Origin: CAYZED01 sp964477445
GTDB taxonomy: Bacteria > Bacillota > Clostridia > Lutisporales > Lutisporaceae
Length of the DNA: 64,000 bases
NCBI GenBank assembly: GCA_964477445.1
Contig: CAYZED010000014.1
Span: 6,991 to 70,990, forward strand
Direction of reading: 5' to 3'
Numbering within the stretch: the stretch's first letter is position 1; the number at the start of each line of letters is the position of its first letter. Position numbers and translations under genes: made by a program. The notes below the pieces were generated by a model. The model made no database searches. It was not told the origin of the DNA and worked only from the letters and a program-made list of their open reading frames with translations. This document shows positions 42,287 to 52,411 of this stretch, one piece after another.

Positions 42287-43872
42287 TAATTACCCCCAAC
42301 GCAGTCTACTTTTAGACATGTGTCAAACAATTCCTCTTTGATAAAAATTTCTAGCAAATCCTTATCAATACTATTAAATGAAGCTTCCTCTTCTAAAATT
42401 TTCAGGGCTTTGTCCACTGGCATTGCTTTTTTATATGGTCTATCAATAGCAGTTAACGCTTCAAAAATATCAATTATAGCAAGCATTTTTGACTGTACTT
42501 TTATCTCATCAGTCTTAAGGTGATTAGGATAACCATTTCCGTTTAGCTTTTCATGATGATCTGCTGCAATTTTTGGAACTGATTTAAGTGCTTTTAACCA
42601 AGGGATATCTTTTAAAATTTGATACGTATAATCTGCATGCATATTCATCTGGTTTCTGTCGCTATTTGTTAAATTTCCTTTTTTTACGATTAGGTTAGTA
42701 ACTTCATATTCACTAAGAAGTGGCTTAACTTCGCCACCTAAGTCCTCAATTTCAAGGGATGAAATAAACTTTAGCTTCTCTTCTTCTTCATCTGGAAGAA
42801 ATCCTTTTGTATTAAGGGCAATGACAAATTTACAATAATCTTCTAAATTGTTCAGCAAAAATTCTTCTTTTTCATCAAGGGGTTCTTGAATTTTCTTAAA
42901 GGCTAGACTTTTCTTAAATTCCAGACTCTTTTTATAATAATTAAATCTATAAATAACTGCTTGAAGTTCAGAATCAGTGAGGCGGTTTTGTTTAGTAAGG
43001 ACAAATTCGCTGACGCCGATTTTTCCGATATCATGCAATAATGCTGCATAATGAAGCTCCTGCAACTGTACTTCAGTAAAAAAAACATCTTTATATGGGC
43101 CATAGTTAACTCTGTTCACAGCCTTGGCAAAGTATTCTACGTATTTTGCGACTCTAATAGAATGTCCAGAAGTTGTGGGGTCTCGTTTTTCTATAGTGGT
43201 TACCATACTTTCCACAAAAGAATCAAAAAGACGTTGAATTTCTTCCATTAGACTATTTCGTTCTAAGAGAACAGCAGTTTGAGAAGCAAGAGAAAAAATA
43301 ATCGATTCTTCTTCTTTTTCAAAAGGTATTACTTGAAGTTTAAAGTCCTCTTCAGTATTCAGCTTTGCTTCAAAATTTCTTTTCTTATTTATTAGCTGGA
43401 GAACGCCAACAATTTCTCCTTTTATATCTTTCATAGGTATTACTAGCATGGTCATTGTATGGTAATTAATGGTTTTGTCAAAAAAATCATTATATTTGAA
43501 CCCTAAAATTCGAGGTATGTCATCCATACTCTCAAAGTTGTAGGATTCACCTGTATAAGCGCAAGAGCCAGAAATACTATTTGTATCAATAGGCATTGAA
43601 AAACCTTTAAAGGGAAAGTCTCGGCTTGTATTTCTTGTGTTTGTAAACTTTAGTATTGGCAAATTATCTTTTTCTTCTTTAACGTAGATACTTGCGGCGT
43701 CGCAGTTAGCTATTTGCATACTTTCGTCCAAAATCATATCAAGCAACTTATTCGTGTTTTTTTCGGCTGAAAGCATAATACCTATGTGGTTTAATCTAGA
43801 AATCATGGTTTTATAATGGTTTATTTGATCGGGAATTGGCAGGATTTCAGGGGTAGTCTGTTCTTGAGTCAT
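42286..43872 (-). CDS. GAF plus HD-GYP domain protein (c-di-GMP phosphodiesterase)
   Basis: 528 residues from ATG 43872 (GGAGGA 9 nt upstream). A GAF domain at about 30-215 (CDAASIYVKEE, SISGSCAYTGE), then HD-GYP: HSIRVAKYVEYF, HYAALLHDIGKIG (catalytic HD, about 282) and HHEKLNGNGYP (GYP motif, about 440). An insertion of roughly 100 residues separates the HD and GYP parts. All metal and substrate residues I can check are kept, so it should be active in breaking down cyclic-di-GMP. It is 4 nt downstream of the GGDEF gene and overlaps the cyclase gene by one base. Confidence 0.93.
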   Translation of the reverse strand: MTQEQTTPEILPIPDQINHYKTMISRLNHIGIMLSAEKNTNKLLDMILDESMQIANCDAASIYVKEEKDNLPILKFTNTRNTSRDFPFKGFSMPIDTNSISGSCAYTGESYNFESMDDIPRILGFKYNDFFDKTINYHTMTMLVIPMKDIKGEIVGVLQLINKKRNFEAKLNTEEDFKLQVIPFEKEEESIIFSLASQTAVLLERNSLMEEIQRLFDSFVESMVTTIEKRDPTTSGHSIRVAKYVEYFAKAVNRVNYGPYKDVFFTEVQLQELHYAALLHDIGKIGVSEFVLTKQNRLTDSELQAVIYRFNYYKKSLEFKKSLAFKKIQEPLDEKEEFLLNNLEDYCKFVIALNTKGFLPDEEEEKLKFISSLEIEDLGGEVKPLLSEYEVTNLIVKKGNLTNSDRNQMNMHADYTYQILKDIPWLKALKSVPKIAADHHEKLNGNGYPNHLKTDEIKVQSKMLAIIDIFEALTAIDRPYKKAMPVDKALKILEEEASFNSIDKDLLEIFIKEELFDTCLKVDCVGGN

Positions 43873-43876
43873 TAAG

Positions 43877-45157
43877 TCATTCCTCCTTAAGCTTATCGCA
43901 AGGCTCAACACAATCGCGTCCACGCTCTTTAGCTTTGTACAGCATTTTATCAGCTTTTCGCAGCAATTCAAGAGGAGTACTTTCACCTGTAGCAACGCCA
44001 AAACTAGAAGTGATGCGAAGTTTGTGTTGTGTGAACTCTGTTTCATTAATTATAATTCTAATTTTTTCGGCAGTATATAGGCCGTGCGTCAAATCAGAAT
44101 TAGGAAGAATTAGCATGAACTCTTCGCCTCCGAATCGTCCAGCAATATCTGCTCTTCGAATATTATTTCTAAGTATTTCGCCAACTTCCACAAGCACTTC
44201 ATCTCCGATAATATGCCCGTATTGATCATTGATATATTTAAATCTATCTAAATCCATCATAATTACAGAAATGCCTGTACTATATCTTTCAAATCTATAA
44301 TGCTCTTGTTCAAGTCGCTCAAAAGCAAAGCGTCTGTTATATAATCCGGTTAAACTATCGGTTTGGGCCATTTTTAAAAGTTCGGAGTTATTTTTCTTTA
44401 GTTCGTCAAGTAAAAGGAATGTTCTAAGATTGGCTTTAAGTCTAGCATTAAAGTCCTTATCTACAATAGGCTTTACAATATAATCATCAGCACCAGCATT
44501 TAATACATTTGAGATAACTCTTTGGTGATTTACAGACGAAATCGCAATAATTACACTGAATGGATATTTTTTTCTGAGTTCTAGAACTACTCTATCGCCA
44601 GAAATCTTTGGGAGAATCAAATCAACCAAGTATATATCATAAGGGATATCAACAACTAATATATCTTCAGCGGATTCATATATAGTTATATCTTTCACAC
44701 CCATACCCTTTAAGAGAGAAGTAACTTTTGCATTTTCAAGATGATCATCATCAATAATAGCAAAACTTCTATTTCTAATAGTTTCATCAAGGTGATGTTG
44801 ATATCTAATTCTTGTTACATATGCTTCAAGTGTATCAATGAAATTAGAATAAAGTACAGAGTCAACAACACCTAATGAGTAAAGTTGTTTCTTTAGCTCG
44901 AAATTCTCACTCTCTGAGAGTATAATTATCGGAATGTCGTGCGTCTTTCCTTCATTTAAACCTATAAGCAAATTCTCACAGCTAGTATCTCCAAAATAAG
45001 TTGAAGAGATAATAAGGTCAAAATGTTCAGAATTGAGTAATTCGCCTGCGAGTTCAGGCTCTTTTAATAATTTGTACTTAAAATCAAGGTGTAATGATAA
45101 TCTGTCAATCAGTTTGAAATTAAAGGTATTTTGAGATATTAATAGAATATTTATCAT
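43877..45157 (-). CDS. Response regulator with two receiver domains and GGDEF output (diguanylate cyclase)
   Basis: About 426 residues; start ATG 45157 with GGCGGTGA upstream. The first 120 residues look like a degenerate receiver (INILLISQN). The second (about 132-250) is a normal receiver with Asp in IYLVDLILP and Lys in YIVKPI. The GGDEF domain is at about 270-425, with the active-site motif GGEEF in RFGGEEFMLIL and DLDRFKYINDQYGH before it, so it should make cyclic-di-GMP. No RxxD inhibitory site is seen just before the active site. First gene of the three-gene signalling operon. Confidence 0.93.
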   Translation of the reverse strand: MINILLISQNTFNFKLIDRLSLHLDFKYKLLKEPELAGELLNSEHFDLIISSTYFGDTSCENLLIGLNEGKTHDIPIIILSESENFELKKQLYSLGVVDSVLYSNFIDTLEAYVTRIRYQHHLDETIRNRSFAIIDDDHLENAKVTSLLKGMGVKDITIYESAEDILVVDIPYDIYLVDLILPKISGDRVVLELRKKYPFSVIIAISSVNHQRVISNVLNAGADDYIVKPIVDKDFNARLKANLRTFLLLDELKKNNSELLKMAQTDSLTGLYNRRFAFERLEQEHYRFERYSTGISVIMMDLDRFKYINDQYGHIIGDEVLVEVGEILRNNIRRADIAGRFGGEEFMLILPNSDLTHGLYTAEKIRIIINETEFTQHKLRITSSFGVATGESTPLELLRKADKMLYKAKERGRDCVEPCDKLKEE

Positions 45158-45429
45158 AAAATCACCGCCCATTATGATAATTATATATCACCACAGTTAT
45201 ATGAACAATAAAATTCCGTTTATAATAAAATCTCAATATAATTCAAGCAAAGTCACGAATGAAATCACAAATGAAACACAATTCATTTATAATAGTTTCA
45301 TTATTTGATAATATAAATTATCTATATTAAGTTTATAATGTATTAATAATATATTAATACATTAATCCGACTGAATTCTTATCGAAAGCTCACAGCTATT
45401 CACAAAAAAGAATTAAATGGAGGTACATT

Positions 45430-46470
45430 TTGAATATTGAAAAATCATCAGAAATTACTTTTTTCGCACTTGGTACATTATGTAAGATTACAGTAATTTT
45501 CGAAACAAAACTATTTGGTGATAATAAAAGAAAAAAAATATTATATATAAAAGAAGCACTGAAAGAGGCGTCTGAAATAGTGCAAAACATCGACGATAAA
45601 TTATCAGTTTTCAAATCACAGAGCGAAATTTCAGAAGTTAATAAAAATTCGGGTAAAAAGGCTATCGCAGTGAGTGAAATAAGTTTTGATATTATTGAGA
45701 AATCACTTAGGTTCTGCGAGATGTCAGGTGGGGCGTTAGATATTTCAGTAAGACCTTTGCTAGAGTTATGGGGATTTGGGCATAAAATCGGAATGAAAAA
45801 AGTAGCTCGAACTCTTATTCCCACAAATGATGAAATTACAGCAATAAAAAAAATAGTGGATTATAAGCTCGTAACTTTAGACGAGAAACTTAAAACGATA
45901 TATCTTGAAAAAGAAGGAATGGCATTAGATTTTGGCGCGCTAGCAAAAGGGTATGCTTCAGATTATATTGCAAATTACTTTATAGATAAAAAACTAAATA
46001 ATGTCTTGATAGACCTAGGTGGAAATATTCTCGCTCTTGGGAAAAACAGAAAGAAAAAAGATTGGGTTATAGGATTACAGTTGCCATGGGGTGAACGGGG
46101 AGAGTATTTTGGGCAAATTGAACTAAGAGACGAAAGCTTAGTGACTTCAGGGGCATATGAAAGAAGCATTTTTATCGAAGGCAAGAAATACAACCATACT
46201 ATTAATCCGAGGACAGGTTTTCCGATAGATTCAAATATTACAGGTGTTTCGGTTTTGTGCAAAGAATCCTTTCTAGCTGATGCTTTGACTACAATGATTT
46301 ATGTACTTGGAGCGAAAGAAACTATCGAAATAATTAATAAATATTATAAAAATGAGATTTCTGAAATCGGCATAATTATACTTGAAGATAATAAGAAAAT
46401 AAAAATCACAAAATCTTTAAAGGATAGGTTTTTTGTTACCCAAAAAGGTTTTGATGTTGTATATCTATAG
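45430..46470 (+). CDS. apbE: FAD:protein FMN transferase
   Basis: Attaches FMN covalently through its phosphate to a Thr or Ser of FMN-binding domains. 346 residues, start TTG with GGAGG 6 nt upstream. Family text: SGGALDISVRPL, MALDFGALAKGYASD, LIDLGGNI, INPRTGFPI and ADALTTMIYVLG. No clear signal peptide or lipobox is seen, which is unusual since many ApbE proteins are exported; the N-terminus may be read differently. It is 14 nt ahead of a membrane ferredoxin with an FMN-binding domain, its likely target. Confidence 0.92.
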   Translation: MNIEKSSEITFFALGTLCKITVIFETKLFGDNKRKKILYIKEALKEASEIVQNIDDKLSVFKSQSEISEVNKNSGKKAIAVSEISFDIIEKSLRFCEMSGGALDISVRPLLELWGFGHKIGMKKVARTLIPTNDEITAIKKIVDYKLVTLDEKLKTIYLEKEGMALDFGALAKGYASDYIANYFIDKKLNNVLIDLGGNILALGKNRKKKDWVIGLQLPWGERGEYFGQIELRDESLVTSGAYERSIFIEGKKYNHTINPRTGFPIDSNITGVSVLCKESFLADALTTMIYVLGAKETIEIINKYYKNEISEIGIIILEDNKKIKITKSLKDRFFVTQKGFDVVYL

Positions 46471-46484
46471 TGAGGTGAGACGAA

Positions 46485-47955
46485 ATGAAAAATAAAATAA
46501 AAAATAAAATAAAAACAATTGAAATAATTAGAATGATAATTCAACTCGGATTCTTAATAGTATTACCTGGACTCTTTATACAAGTATTTGGCGAAATGAA
46601 AATGGTAGTAACTTCGTTAGTAGACGGCACTTTTAATTTTATTGATATGCTACCTATGACAATAGAAGTTTTGGTAGTTACATTACTTACATTTATCTTT
46701 GGAAGGTTTTTTTGTGGATGGATGTGTGCATTTGGTACATATAATGATTTAGTTTATGCTCTAGCATCAAAACTGTTTAAAAAGAAAAACAGACCTAACG
46801 TAGTAGATGACAAAATAATGAAACTCATAAAGTATGTGCTACTAGCTTCTATAATAGTTTTTGTATGGTTCTTAGGTTTTAAGGTGGATCCAGGTGTTAG
46901 TCCATGGGAAGCATTCGCAAGAATTAGAGAATTTCCAACAGTTTATATGAGTATGATAATAGGTTTTGTGGTACTTGGAATAATAACGGTAGGGGCAGCG
47001 TTTATAGAAAGATTCTTTTGTAGATACCTTTGTCCTCTTGGAGCTTTCTTTAGTATAATTTCCAGAGTTAGAGTTTTCAACATCCTAAAGCCAAAAGACA
47101 AATGTGGTCAATGTAGGGCTTGTACAAATAGTTGTTCAATGGGAATAGAACTTTATAAATCAGATGTAGTAAAAAGTGNNNNNNNNNNGCATACAGTGTA
47201 TGAAATGTTTAGATTCTTGTCCGAGAATGAATACTAGAATAGGATTAGCAGGAGAAGAAGTCAAACCTGGATTAACCGCCGCCGCTGCAATAATAGGATT
47301 CCTTGGGTTTTATGGTGCAGGAAACATATACGCAAATGCAGTAAATAATACCATGGATGCGCAGGCAAATATCGAAAACACAGCACAAATAAATCAAAAC
47401 ACAAGTGATGCATTAAATGAGTTATCACCAACAGTAGAGACAAACACAAAGACATCAAATACAATTGACACAAAAACAATTGCTTCGGCGACTAAACCAC
47501 CAATAAAAACTCCAACAGTAAAAAAATCAACAAAAACAGTGCCAGCAGTAAAAAAGACTCCAGTAGTAACAAAAGCTCCAGTAACAACAAAAGCTCCAGT
47601 AACAACAAATACACCAGCACCAACAAAGACACCAGCACCAACAAATACACCAGCACCAACAAATACAAATAACAATGTGGTATATACTTTTAATAATGGT
47701 ACATTTACAGGTAGTGGATCTGGGTTTAGAGGAACAACAAGTGTATCTGTAACAATAAAAAATGATGAAATAACAAATATAAGTATTTTATCATATAGAG
47801 ATGACGCACAGTTCTTTGACAGGGCTAAGAATTCAATAATTAGCCGAATAATTTCCACTCAGAGCACAAATGTGGCATCTGTTTCAGGAGCAACATATTC
47901 AAGTAACGGAATAATGGATGCAGTTCAAGATGCCTTATTAAAAGCAAAAATTTAA
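46485..47955 (+). CDS. NapH/NosR-like membrane ferredoxin with C-terminal FMN-binding domain, split by a scaffold gap
   Basis: Left of ten N (47179-47188): membrane helices with CGWMCAFG and CRYLCPLGA motifs and a 4Fe-4S cluster motif CGQCRACTNSC. Right: CMKCLDSCP, giving the second cluster, a membrane helix, a Thr/Pro/Lys-rich linker of about 100 residues, then an FMN-binding domain with SGATYSS, the residue pattern modified by ApbE (first Ser/Thr of the SGAT/S motif). A short gap could restore the usual SG-x-C-IQCMKC text. About 480 residues in total. It probably carries electrons from the cytosol through Fe-S clusters to an outside flavin, coupled to the transferase gene just upstream. The electron acceptor is unknown. 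Confidence 0.87.
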
Positions 47956-50501
47956 TTTATTATTCTTATAATTTCTTCAATTAGTTCTTGGATGTCAATT
48001 GGTTTTGAGATATATCCATTCATGCCTAATTGAAGAAATCTTTCTTTATCATTTTTTAAAGCATGTGCCGTTAAGGCTATTACTGGAGTATCATCGCAAA
48101 TTTTTTGGGCTCTAATGATTTCATAAGCCTCAATGCCATTCATGATTGGCATTTGAATGTCCATTAAAATAACATCAAAATGTTTATCTAAGAGAACATT
48201 AATTGCTTCTTTTCCGTTTTCGACTAACTCTACTTCTGCTCCTGATTTAGAAAGCATTTCATTAAAGGTTAGTTGATTAATCTGGTTATCTTCGGCAAGT
48301 AAGATTTTTTTTCCTTTTAATACAGAGGGGTTGATTCTGTAAGAAAATGGCTGTGATTGAATTATTTCAGGGGTTTTCTCACAAACAATTTCTAATGCAT
48401 TATAAAATTCATCAATTGTATAGGGTTTGTTTAATTCGACATATGAAAATCCCTCAATTTTGTTTTTAATATTGCTAGAACTGCCTATAATAATTGAGTT
48501 TTTTGAATTAAAAGTTTTTTCTAACTCTTTTTTGTGCTTGCGTAATTCAAGTTCATTTAAAAAGACTCTCGCGTCAAAAATGAAAATTCCATTCTCAATA
48601 AAGTTGTTTTTCAGGAGGGAATCTTTCAATGAATCAGCATACAAAACACTTGCGCCTAACTCTGTAGAATAAGCCCCAGCTATCTCTCCTGTGAATTTTT
48701 CATTAGTACAGATGATAATTTTTCGACTTTCATCAAATGAGTGTTTTTTAGTTATATTACTTATTCTTTCTGCTCTTACATTTATGTCGAAATAGAATTT
48801 TGTTCCACCTGTTTCATGACTCTTTAAGCATAGATTACCACCAAGAAGAGAAACATATTCTTTGGAAATAGCAAGGCCAAGGCCGGTTCCACCCTGTTTC
48901 CTTTTTATAGATCCATCGATTTGAGTGAATCGCTCGAAAATGGCACTCTTCCATTCGTCTGGAACGCCGATGCCAGAATCTTCAACAGAGAATCTTAATG
49001 TTACATGTCCGTCTGATTCATTTAAATATTCAACTCTGAGTATAACACCGCCAGATTCGGTAAATTTGACAGCATTTCCTCCTAAATTCGTAAGAATTTG
49101 TTTAAGTTTTGAGTAATCACAAATTATTCTATCGGGTACATTTTCACCGATGAAAATGTTAACCTCAAGGTTTTTTGAGGACGCAAGAACACTAATTATC
49201 CAATACAGACTAAACAACATTTCCTTTAGACTAAATTCTTCTTCTAAGAACGTCACAGCTCCAGCTTCGATTTTTGAGATGTCTAAAATATCATTAATAA
49301 TTTGCATCATAGCATTTGATGCGCGGCTAACGATTTCAAGATATTTTGTTTGGACAGAATTTAAATCAGTCATATATAGGAGTTGAGTCATGCCGATAAC
49401 GCCATTCATTGGGGTTCGTATTTCATGTGACATGTTCGCTAAAAACTGACTTTTTGCTTGATTTGCTCTTTCAACTTCGTGCTTTGCTTCGTCAGCATCT
49501 TGTTTGGCAATTTTTAGTTCATTTGTTTGAATAGCTAATTCTTCTTCGCGAATTCTCAGAACATCTATCATACCTTCAAAATCATTTTCTAATTTTATGA
49601 ATTCTGAAATATTAGTAGTTTCTTCACGTTCAAGATATTCACCCTTTGAAATGAGATTGGTTCTATTTATCAAGCTTTCTATTGGGAATAAAATCATTTT
49701 TGTGATTCTAAATCCGATTAATAGAGAAATGATTAAGGCGAACAGGATAACAATTAATGCAAAAATTTGAATGAACGTCAAAGGGCTGTATATGTCTGAA
49801 TAAGATACATTGGTTATTACACGCCAACCTGTGAGAGGAATAAGTGTTGTTTTTATAAAGCGCTTATCATGTGGAGCACGAACATATGTATTATCTATTT
49901 TCTTAAAATCTACAATATATTCAAAGGGGGTTTTATTCTTAACTTTTTCTGAAAAATAATCGACAATATAAATATTGTTTTTGTCTATAAGCGAAATAAA
50001 GCTATCTTTATCGATTTTTAAACTAGAAGAACTGTTGAATATTTTGTCAAGAGTAATGTTAGCTGTTAAAACAAAATGAGCGGATTTTATACTGACAGTA
50101 ACGTAAGGAATATTGCTATTTTTCAAGTAATTTACTTCAGAAAAATTAGGGGAACCAATTCTTTCTGAAATTCTTGATTGAGTAGAATTTTTAATATCAA
50201 TTGAGCTAATGCAAGGGTATATCATCTGAATAGAGTTTTGTATCTTTTGTAAGTCATTTTTTGATACGTTATTTTCTGCATTTTCAAGACTGATTTGTAA
50301 TATTTTGATTGTTGAATTTAAAAAAGTATTAATTCGATCAACAAAAAAAGTTGTTGTATTATTGTCGTTTAATTCAGTTTCTTTTTTTACTATGTTTGAA
50401 GTATATAGTGACAGCGCAAGAGAAAGCACGATTATAGGGAGAATCGTAACTGCTAAAAATCTAGACAAGATAAAGCTTGAAAGCTTTTTGCTTTTTCTCA
50501 T
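47952..50501 (-). CDS. Hybrid sensor histidine kinase (BarA-like)
   Basis: 849 residues. A membrane helix (about 13-35), an extracytoplasmic sensor of about 200 residues (Cache-like), a second helix (about 245-265), HAMP, a coiled coil, HisKA with phospho-His in MSHEIRTPMNGVIGM (about 364), an ATPase with a normal N-box and G-boxes, a degenerate receiver (KIIICTNEKF), and a true receiver at the end (Asp in VILMDIQMP, about 779; Lys in YISKPID). AGGTGAT precedes the ATG. It follows hisD by 16 nt on the same strand, so both may be in one transcript. Its last bases overlap the convergent FMN-domain gene by 4 nt. Confidence 0.93.
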   Translation of the reverse strand: MRKSKKLSSFILSRFLAVTILPIIVLSLALSLYTSNIVKKETELNDNNTTTFFVDRINTFLNSTIKILQISLENAENNVSKNDLQKIQNSIQMIYPCISSIDIKNSTQSRISERIGSPNFSEVNYLKNSNIPYVTVSIKSAHFVLTANITLDKIFNSSSSLKIDKDSFISLIDKNNIYIVDYFSEKVKNKTPFEYIVDFKKIDNTYVRAPHDKRFIKTTLIPLTGWRVITNVSYSDIYSPLTFIQIFALIVILFALIISLLIGFRITKMILFPIESLINRTNLISKGEYLEREETTNISEFIKLENDFEGMIDVLRIREEELAIQTNELKIAKQDADEAKHEVERANQAKSQFLANMSHEIRTPMNGVIGMTQLLYMTDLNSVQTKYLEIVSRASNAMMQIINDILDISKIEAGAVTFLEEEFSLKEMLFSLYWIISVLASSKNLEVNIFIGENVPDRIICDYSKLKQILTNLGGNAVKFTESGGVILRVEYLNESDGHVTLRFSVEDSGIGVPDEWKSAIFERFTQIDGSIKRKQGGTGLGLAISKEYVSLLGGNLCLKSHETGGTKFYFDINVRAERISNITKKHSFDESRKIIICTNEKFTGEIAGAYSTELGASVLYADSLKDSLLKNNFIENGIFIFDARVFLNELELRKHKKELEKTFNSKNSIIIGSSSNIKNKIEGFSYVELNKPYTIDEFYNALEIVCEKTPEIIQSQPFSYRINPSVLKGKKILLAEDNQINQLTFNEMLSKSGAEVELVENGKEAINVLLDKHFDVILMDIQMPIMNGIEAYEIIRAQKICDDTPVIALTAHALKNDKERFLQLGMNGYISKPIDIQELIEEIIRIIN

Positions 50502-50517
50502 GCCATCACCTACTTTA

Positions 50518-51786
50518 TTATAATAATTTACGTCTGATTTCAGCAGCGTTAGAATGTGCTGCGAGGCCTTCTGATTTTGCCATTAAAGATGCATGATTAA
50601 TCATGTTTTCTAGTGCAAAAGTTTCAATTCTTTGATTAGTAACTGTTTTAATAAATGTACCAACCCAAACGCCACCTGTGTATCGAGCCGCCCTTAAAGT
50701 TGGTAGAGTGTGATTTGTTCCAGCGACATAATCACCAAATACTTCAGCAGAGTTGTCTCCTATAAATAATGAACCATAGTTAGTCAGCTTGTTTATAATA
50801 GCATTTGGATTATCACACGCCAATTCTAAATGTTCAGGAGCTTTTTCGTTTGAAATATTTATTAATTCATCTATAGATTCTGAGAAAATAACTTCACCAT
50901 TGTTTTTCCAGCTAATGCTAGCAGTTTCAGCAGTGGACAGAGTTTTTAATTGACGTTCGACAGCTTCTATAGCCGCTAATCCTACTTTTTTATCAGATAC
51001 AAGGAGAATGCCACTCGCGTTTAAATCATGTTCTGATTGACCAAGTAAGTCAGCTGCAATGATTTCTGGATCAGAGGTTTTGTCAGCGATTATCAAAACT
51101 TCGCTAGGGCCAGCCACGAAATCTATACCAACTTGACCATAGCATTGACGCTTTGCTTCAGTAACGTATTTATTTCCAGGGCCAACTATTATGTTAACAG
51201 GTTTTATTTGGTTAGTTCCATATGAAAAGGCGGCTATAGCGTGTGCGCCACCTACAGCATATATTTCATCAACTCCTGCTATATCAAGTGCTACAAGTGT
51301 AGCGCTGTCAATTTCAGAAGTACCTTTTTTACAAGGAGAGCAGGCAGTAATTCGTGGAACACCAGCTACTTTCGCAGGTATGGCCAACATAAGAGCTGTT
51401 GAAAACAATGGATATCCACCACCTGGAACATAACAGCAACATGAATCTATGGGAATATTTTTATGACCTAAAAAGACGCCTGGTTGAACCTCGAAAGAAT
51501 CTAACTCTTTAAAGGTTGATTTCTGAGCCTCAGCAAATGCCTTTATATTAGAAGCAGCAAATTTTATCGATGTTATTAGCTCGGAAGTCAAGTTTTCATA
51601 AGCGCGATTTATTTCCTCTTTTGTTATCAATAGCTGTTTTCTATGACTACCATCAAATTTTTCGTTATATTTTAAAAGAGCGTTATCAGAATGCAACTTA
51701 ACATCCTCAATAATCTCTTTTACACTTTCAAATAATTTTAGATCAGAGCCTTTTTCAGGGGGCAAAGCTTTCTTAAGGTATTCCAT
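50518..51786 (-). CDS. hisD: Histidinol dehydrogenase-family protein (orphan hisD)
   Basis: Oxidises histidinol to histidine with two NAD in the standard enzyme. 422 residues, usual length. Family text: PGGGYPLFSTALML, VAGPSEVLI, the active-site pair in QSEHDLNASG (Glu, His), the zinc ligands in NEKAPEHLEL, and AGTNHTLPT. GAGGAGGAAATT precedes the ATG. No other histidine-synthesis gene is within the window, so it may be a stray hisD or a homologue that oxidises another alcohol. It lies upstream of a hybrid kinase on the same strand. Confidence 0.85.
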   Translation of the reverse strand: MEYLKKALPPEKGSDLKLFESVKEIIEDVKLHSDNALLKYNEKFDGSHRKQLLITKEEINRAYENLTSELITSIKFAASNIKAFAEAQKSTFKELDSFEVQPGVFLGHKNIPIDSCCCYVPGGGYPLFSTALMLAIPAKVAGVPRITACSPCKKGTSEIDSATLVALDIAGVDEIYAVGGAHAIAAFSYGTNQIKPVNIIVGPGNKYVTEAKRQCYGQVGIDFVAGPSEVLIIADKTSDPEIIAADLLGQSEHDLNASGILLVSDKKVGLAAIEAVERQLKTLSTAETASISWKNNGEVIFSESIDELINISNEKAPEHLELACDNPNAIINKLTNYGSLFIGDNSAEVFGDYVAGTNHTLPTLRAARYTGGVWVGTFIKTVTNQRIETFALENMINHASLMAKSEGLAAHSNAAEIRRKLL

Positions 51787-51848
51787 GTAATTTCCTCCTC
51801 GTGCAAGTAGTTTTTTAATTGTTTAATAATTGAAGTATACTACATTAG

Positions 51849-52019
51849 AGCGAATATGTTAAGAGATTCATTACTAAGCTTATGGTGCTAACACCTATGG
51901 AGCAGAAGTTTTTAAACAGGTTTAAAAATAAGGAGTATATACCGGAACTGCTTTTTGATGACAAAGACATTATAGAACGAATAAAACTGCACCCCGTGGC
52001 ATTATGGAAAACACAATAA
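51849..52019 (+). pseudogene. C-terminal fragment, possibly of an AbiEii-type nucleotidyltransferase toxin
   Basis: A 56-codon frame after a TAG, without its own good start, reading KEYIPELLFDDKDIIERIKL then HPVALWKTQ and stop. From memory this matches the extreme C-terminus of AbiEii/AbiGii toxin nucleotidyltransferases (abortive-infection systems). The catalytic part is missing and no AbiEi antitoxin is near, so it would be a dead remnant. The match is by recollection and not by search. Confidence 0.4.
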
Positions 52020-52031
52020 AAAGAAAAGGAG

Positions 52032-52391
52032 TTGCTTATTGCTCCCCCACTCGCTTATGATGAAATAATGAAAATGATTCCGGCAGGAAAGGTTATTACT
52101 TCCGATTATATTCGAAGCTATTTAGCAAGAAAGCATGGTGCCGATAATACCTGTCCTTTGACTGCAGGAATATTCATAAACATTGCATCAAAGGCTTCGG
52201 TTGAACGTTGTGTTGATCAGACCCCTTACTGGAGAACTCTCAAGAAAGACGGTGTGCTGAATGAGAAATATCCTGAAGGCATTGATGGACAAAAGATGAG
52301 GCTGGAGATGGAAGGACACACCATCATTCAAAAGGGAAAAAGATATTTTGTGAAGGATTATTTGGAGGATTTTTTTGAATTGGAAGAATAA
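52032..52391 (+). CDS. MGMT/alkyltransferase-like protein
   Basis: 119 residues with the DNA-binding domain pattern of O6-alkylguanine alkyltransferases: YDEIMKMIPAGKVITSDYI, then PYWRTLKKDG, a Gln in GQKMRLEMEG and a C-terminal KRYFVKDYLEDFFE. The Cys of the PCHR motif is not found, so it resembles alkyltransferase-like proteins that bind damaged bases without repair. The start is unclear: AAGGAG is almost against TTG 52032, and no ATG lies near. It may be 5'-truncated, since it shares a frame with the remnant before it and starts 12 nt after that stop. Confidence 0.6.
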   Translation: MLIAPPLAYDEIMKMIPAGKVITSDYIRSYLARKHGADNTCPLTAGIFINIASKASVERCVDQTPYWRTLKKDGVLNEKYPEGIDGQKMRLEMEGHTIIQKGKRYFVKDYLEDFFELEE

Positions 52392-52411
52392 GTTAGATTG
52401 GAGGCTTATTT

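Noticed and set aside
47394..47858. 154-codon minus-strand Val-rich frame
   Set aside because: It is the antisense of the Thr/Pro/Lys-rich linker and the FMN-binding domain. Composition is a by-product of the repeat-like coding strand.
51849..52019. A working AbiE abortive-infection system
   Set aside because: Only a C-terminal fragment of about 56 codons is present, with no catalytic domain and no antitoxin gene.
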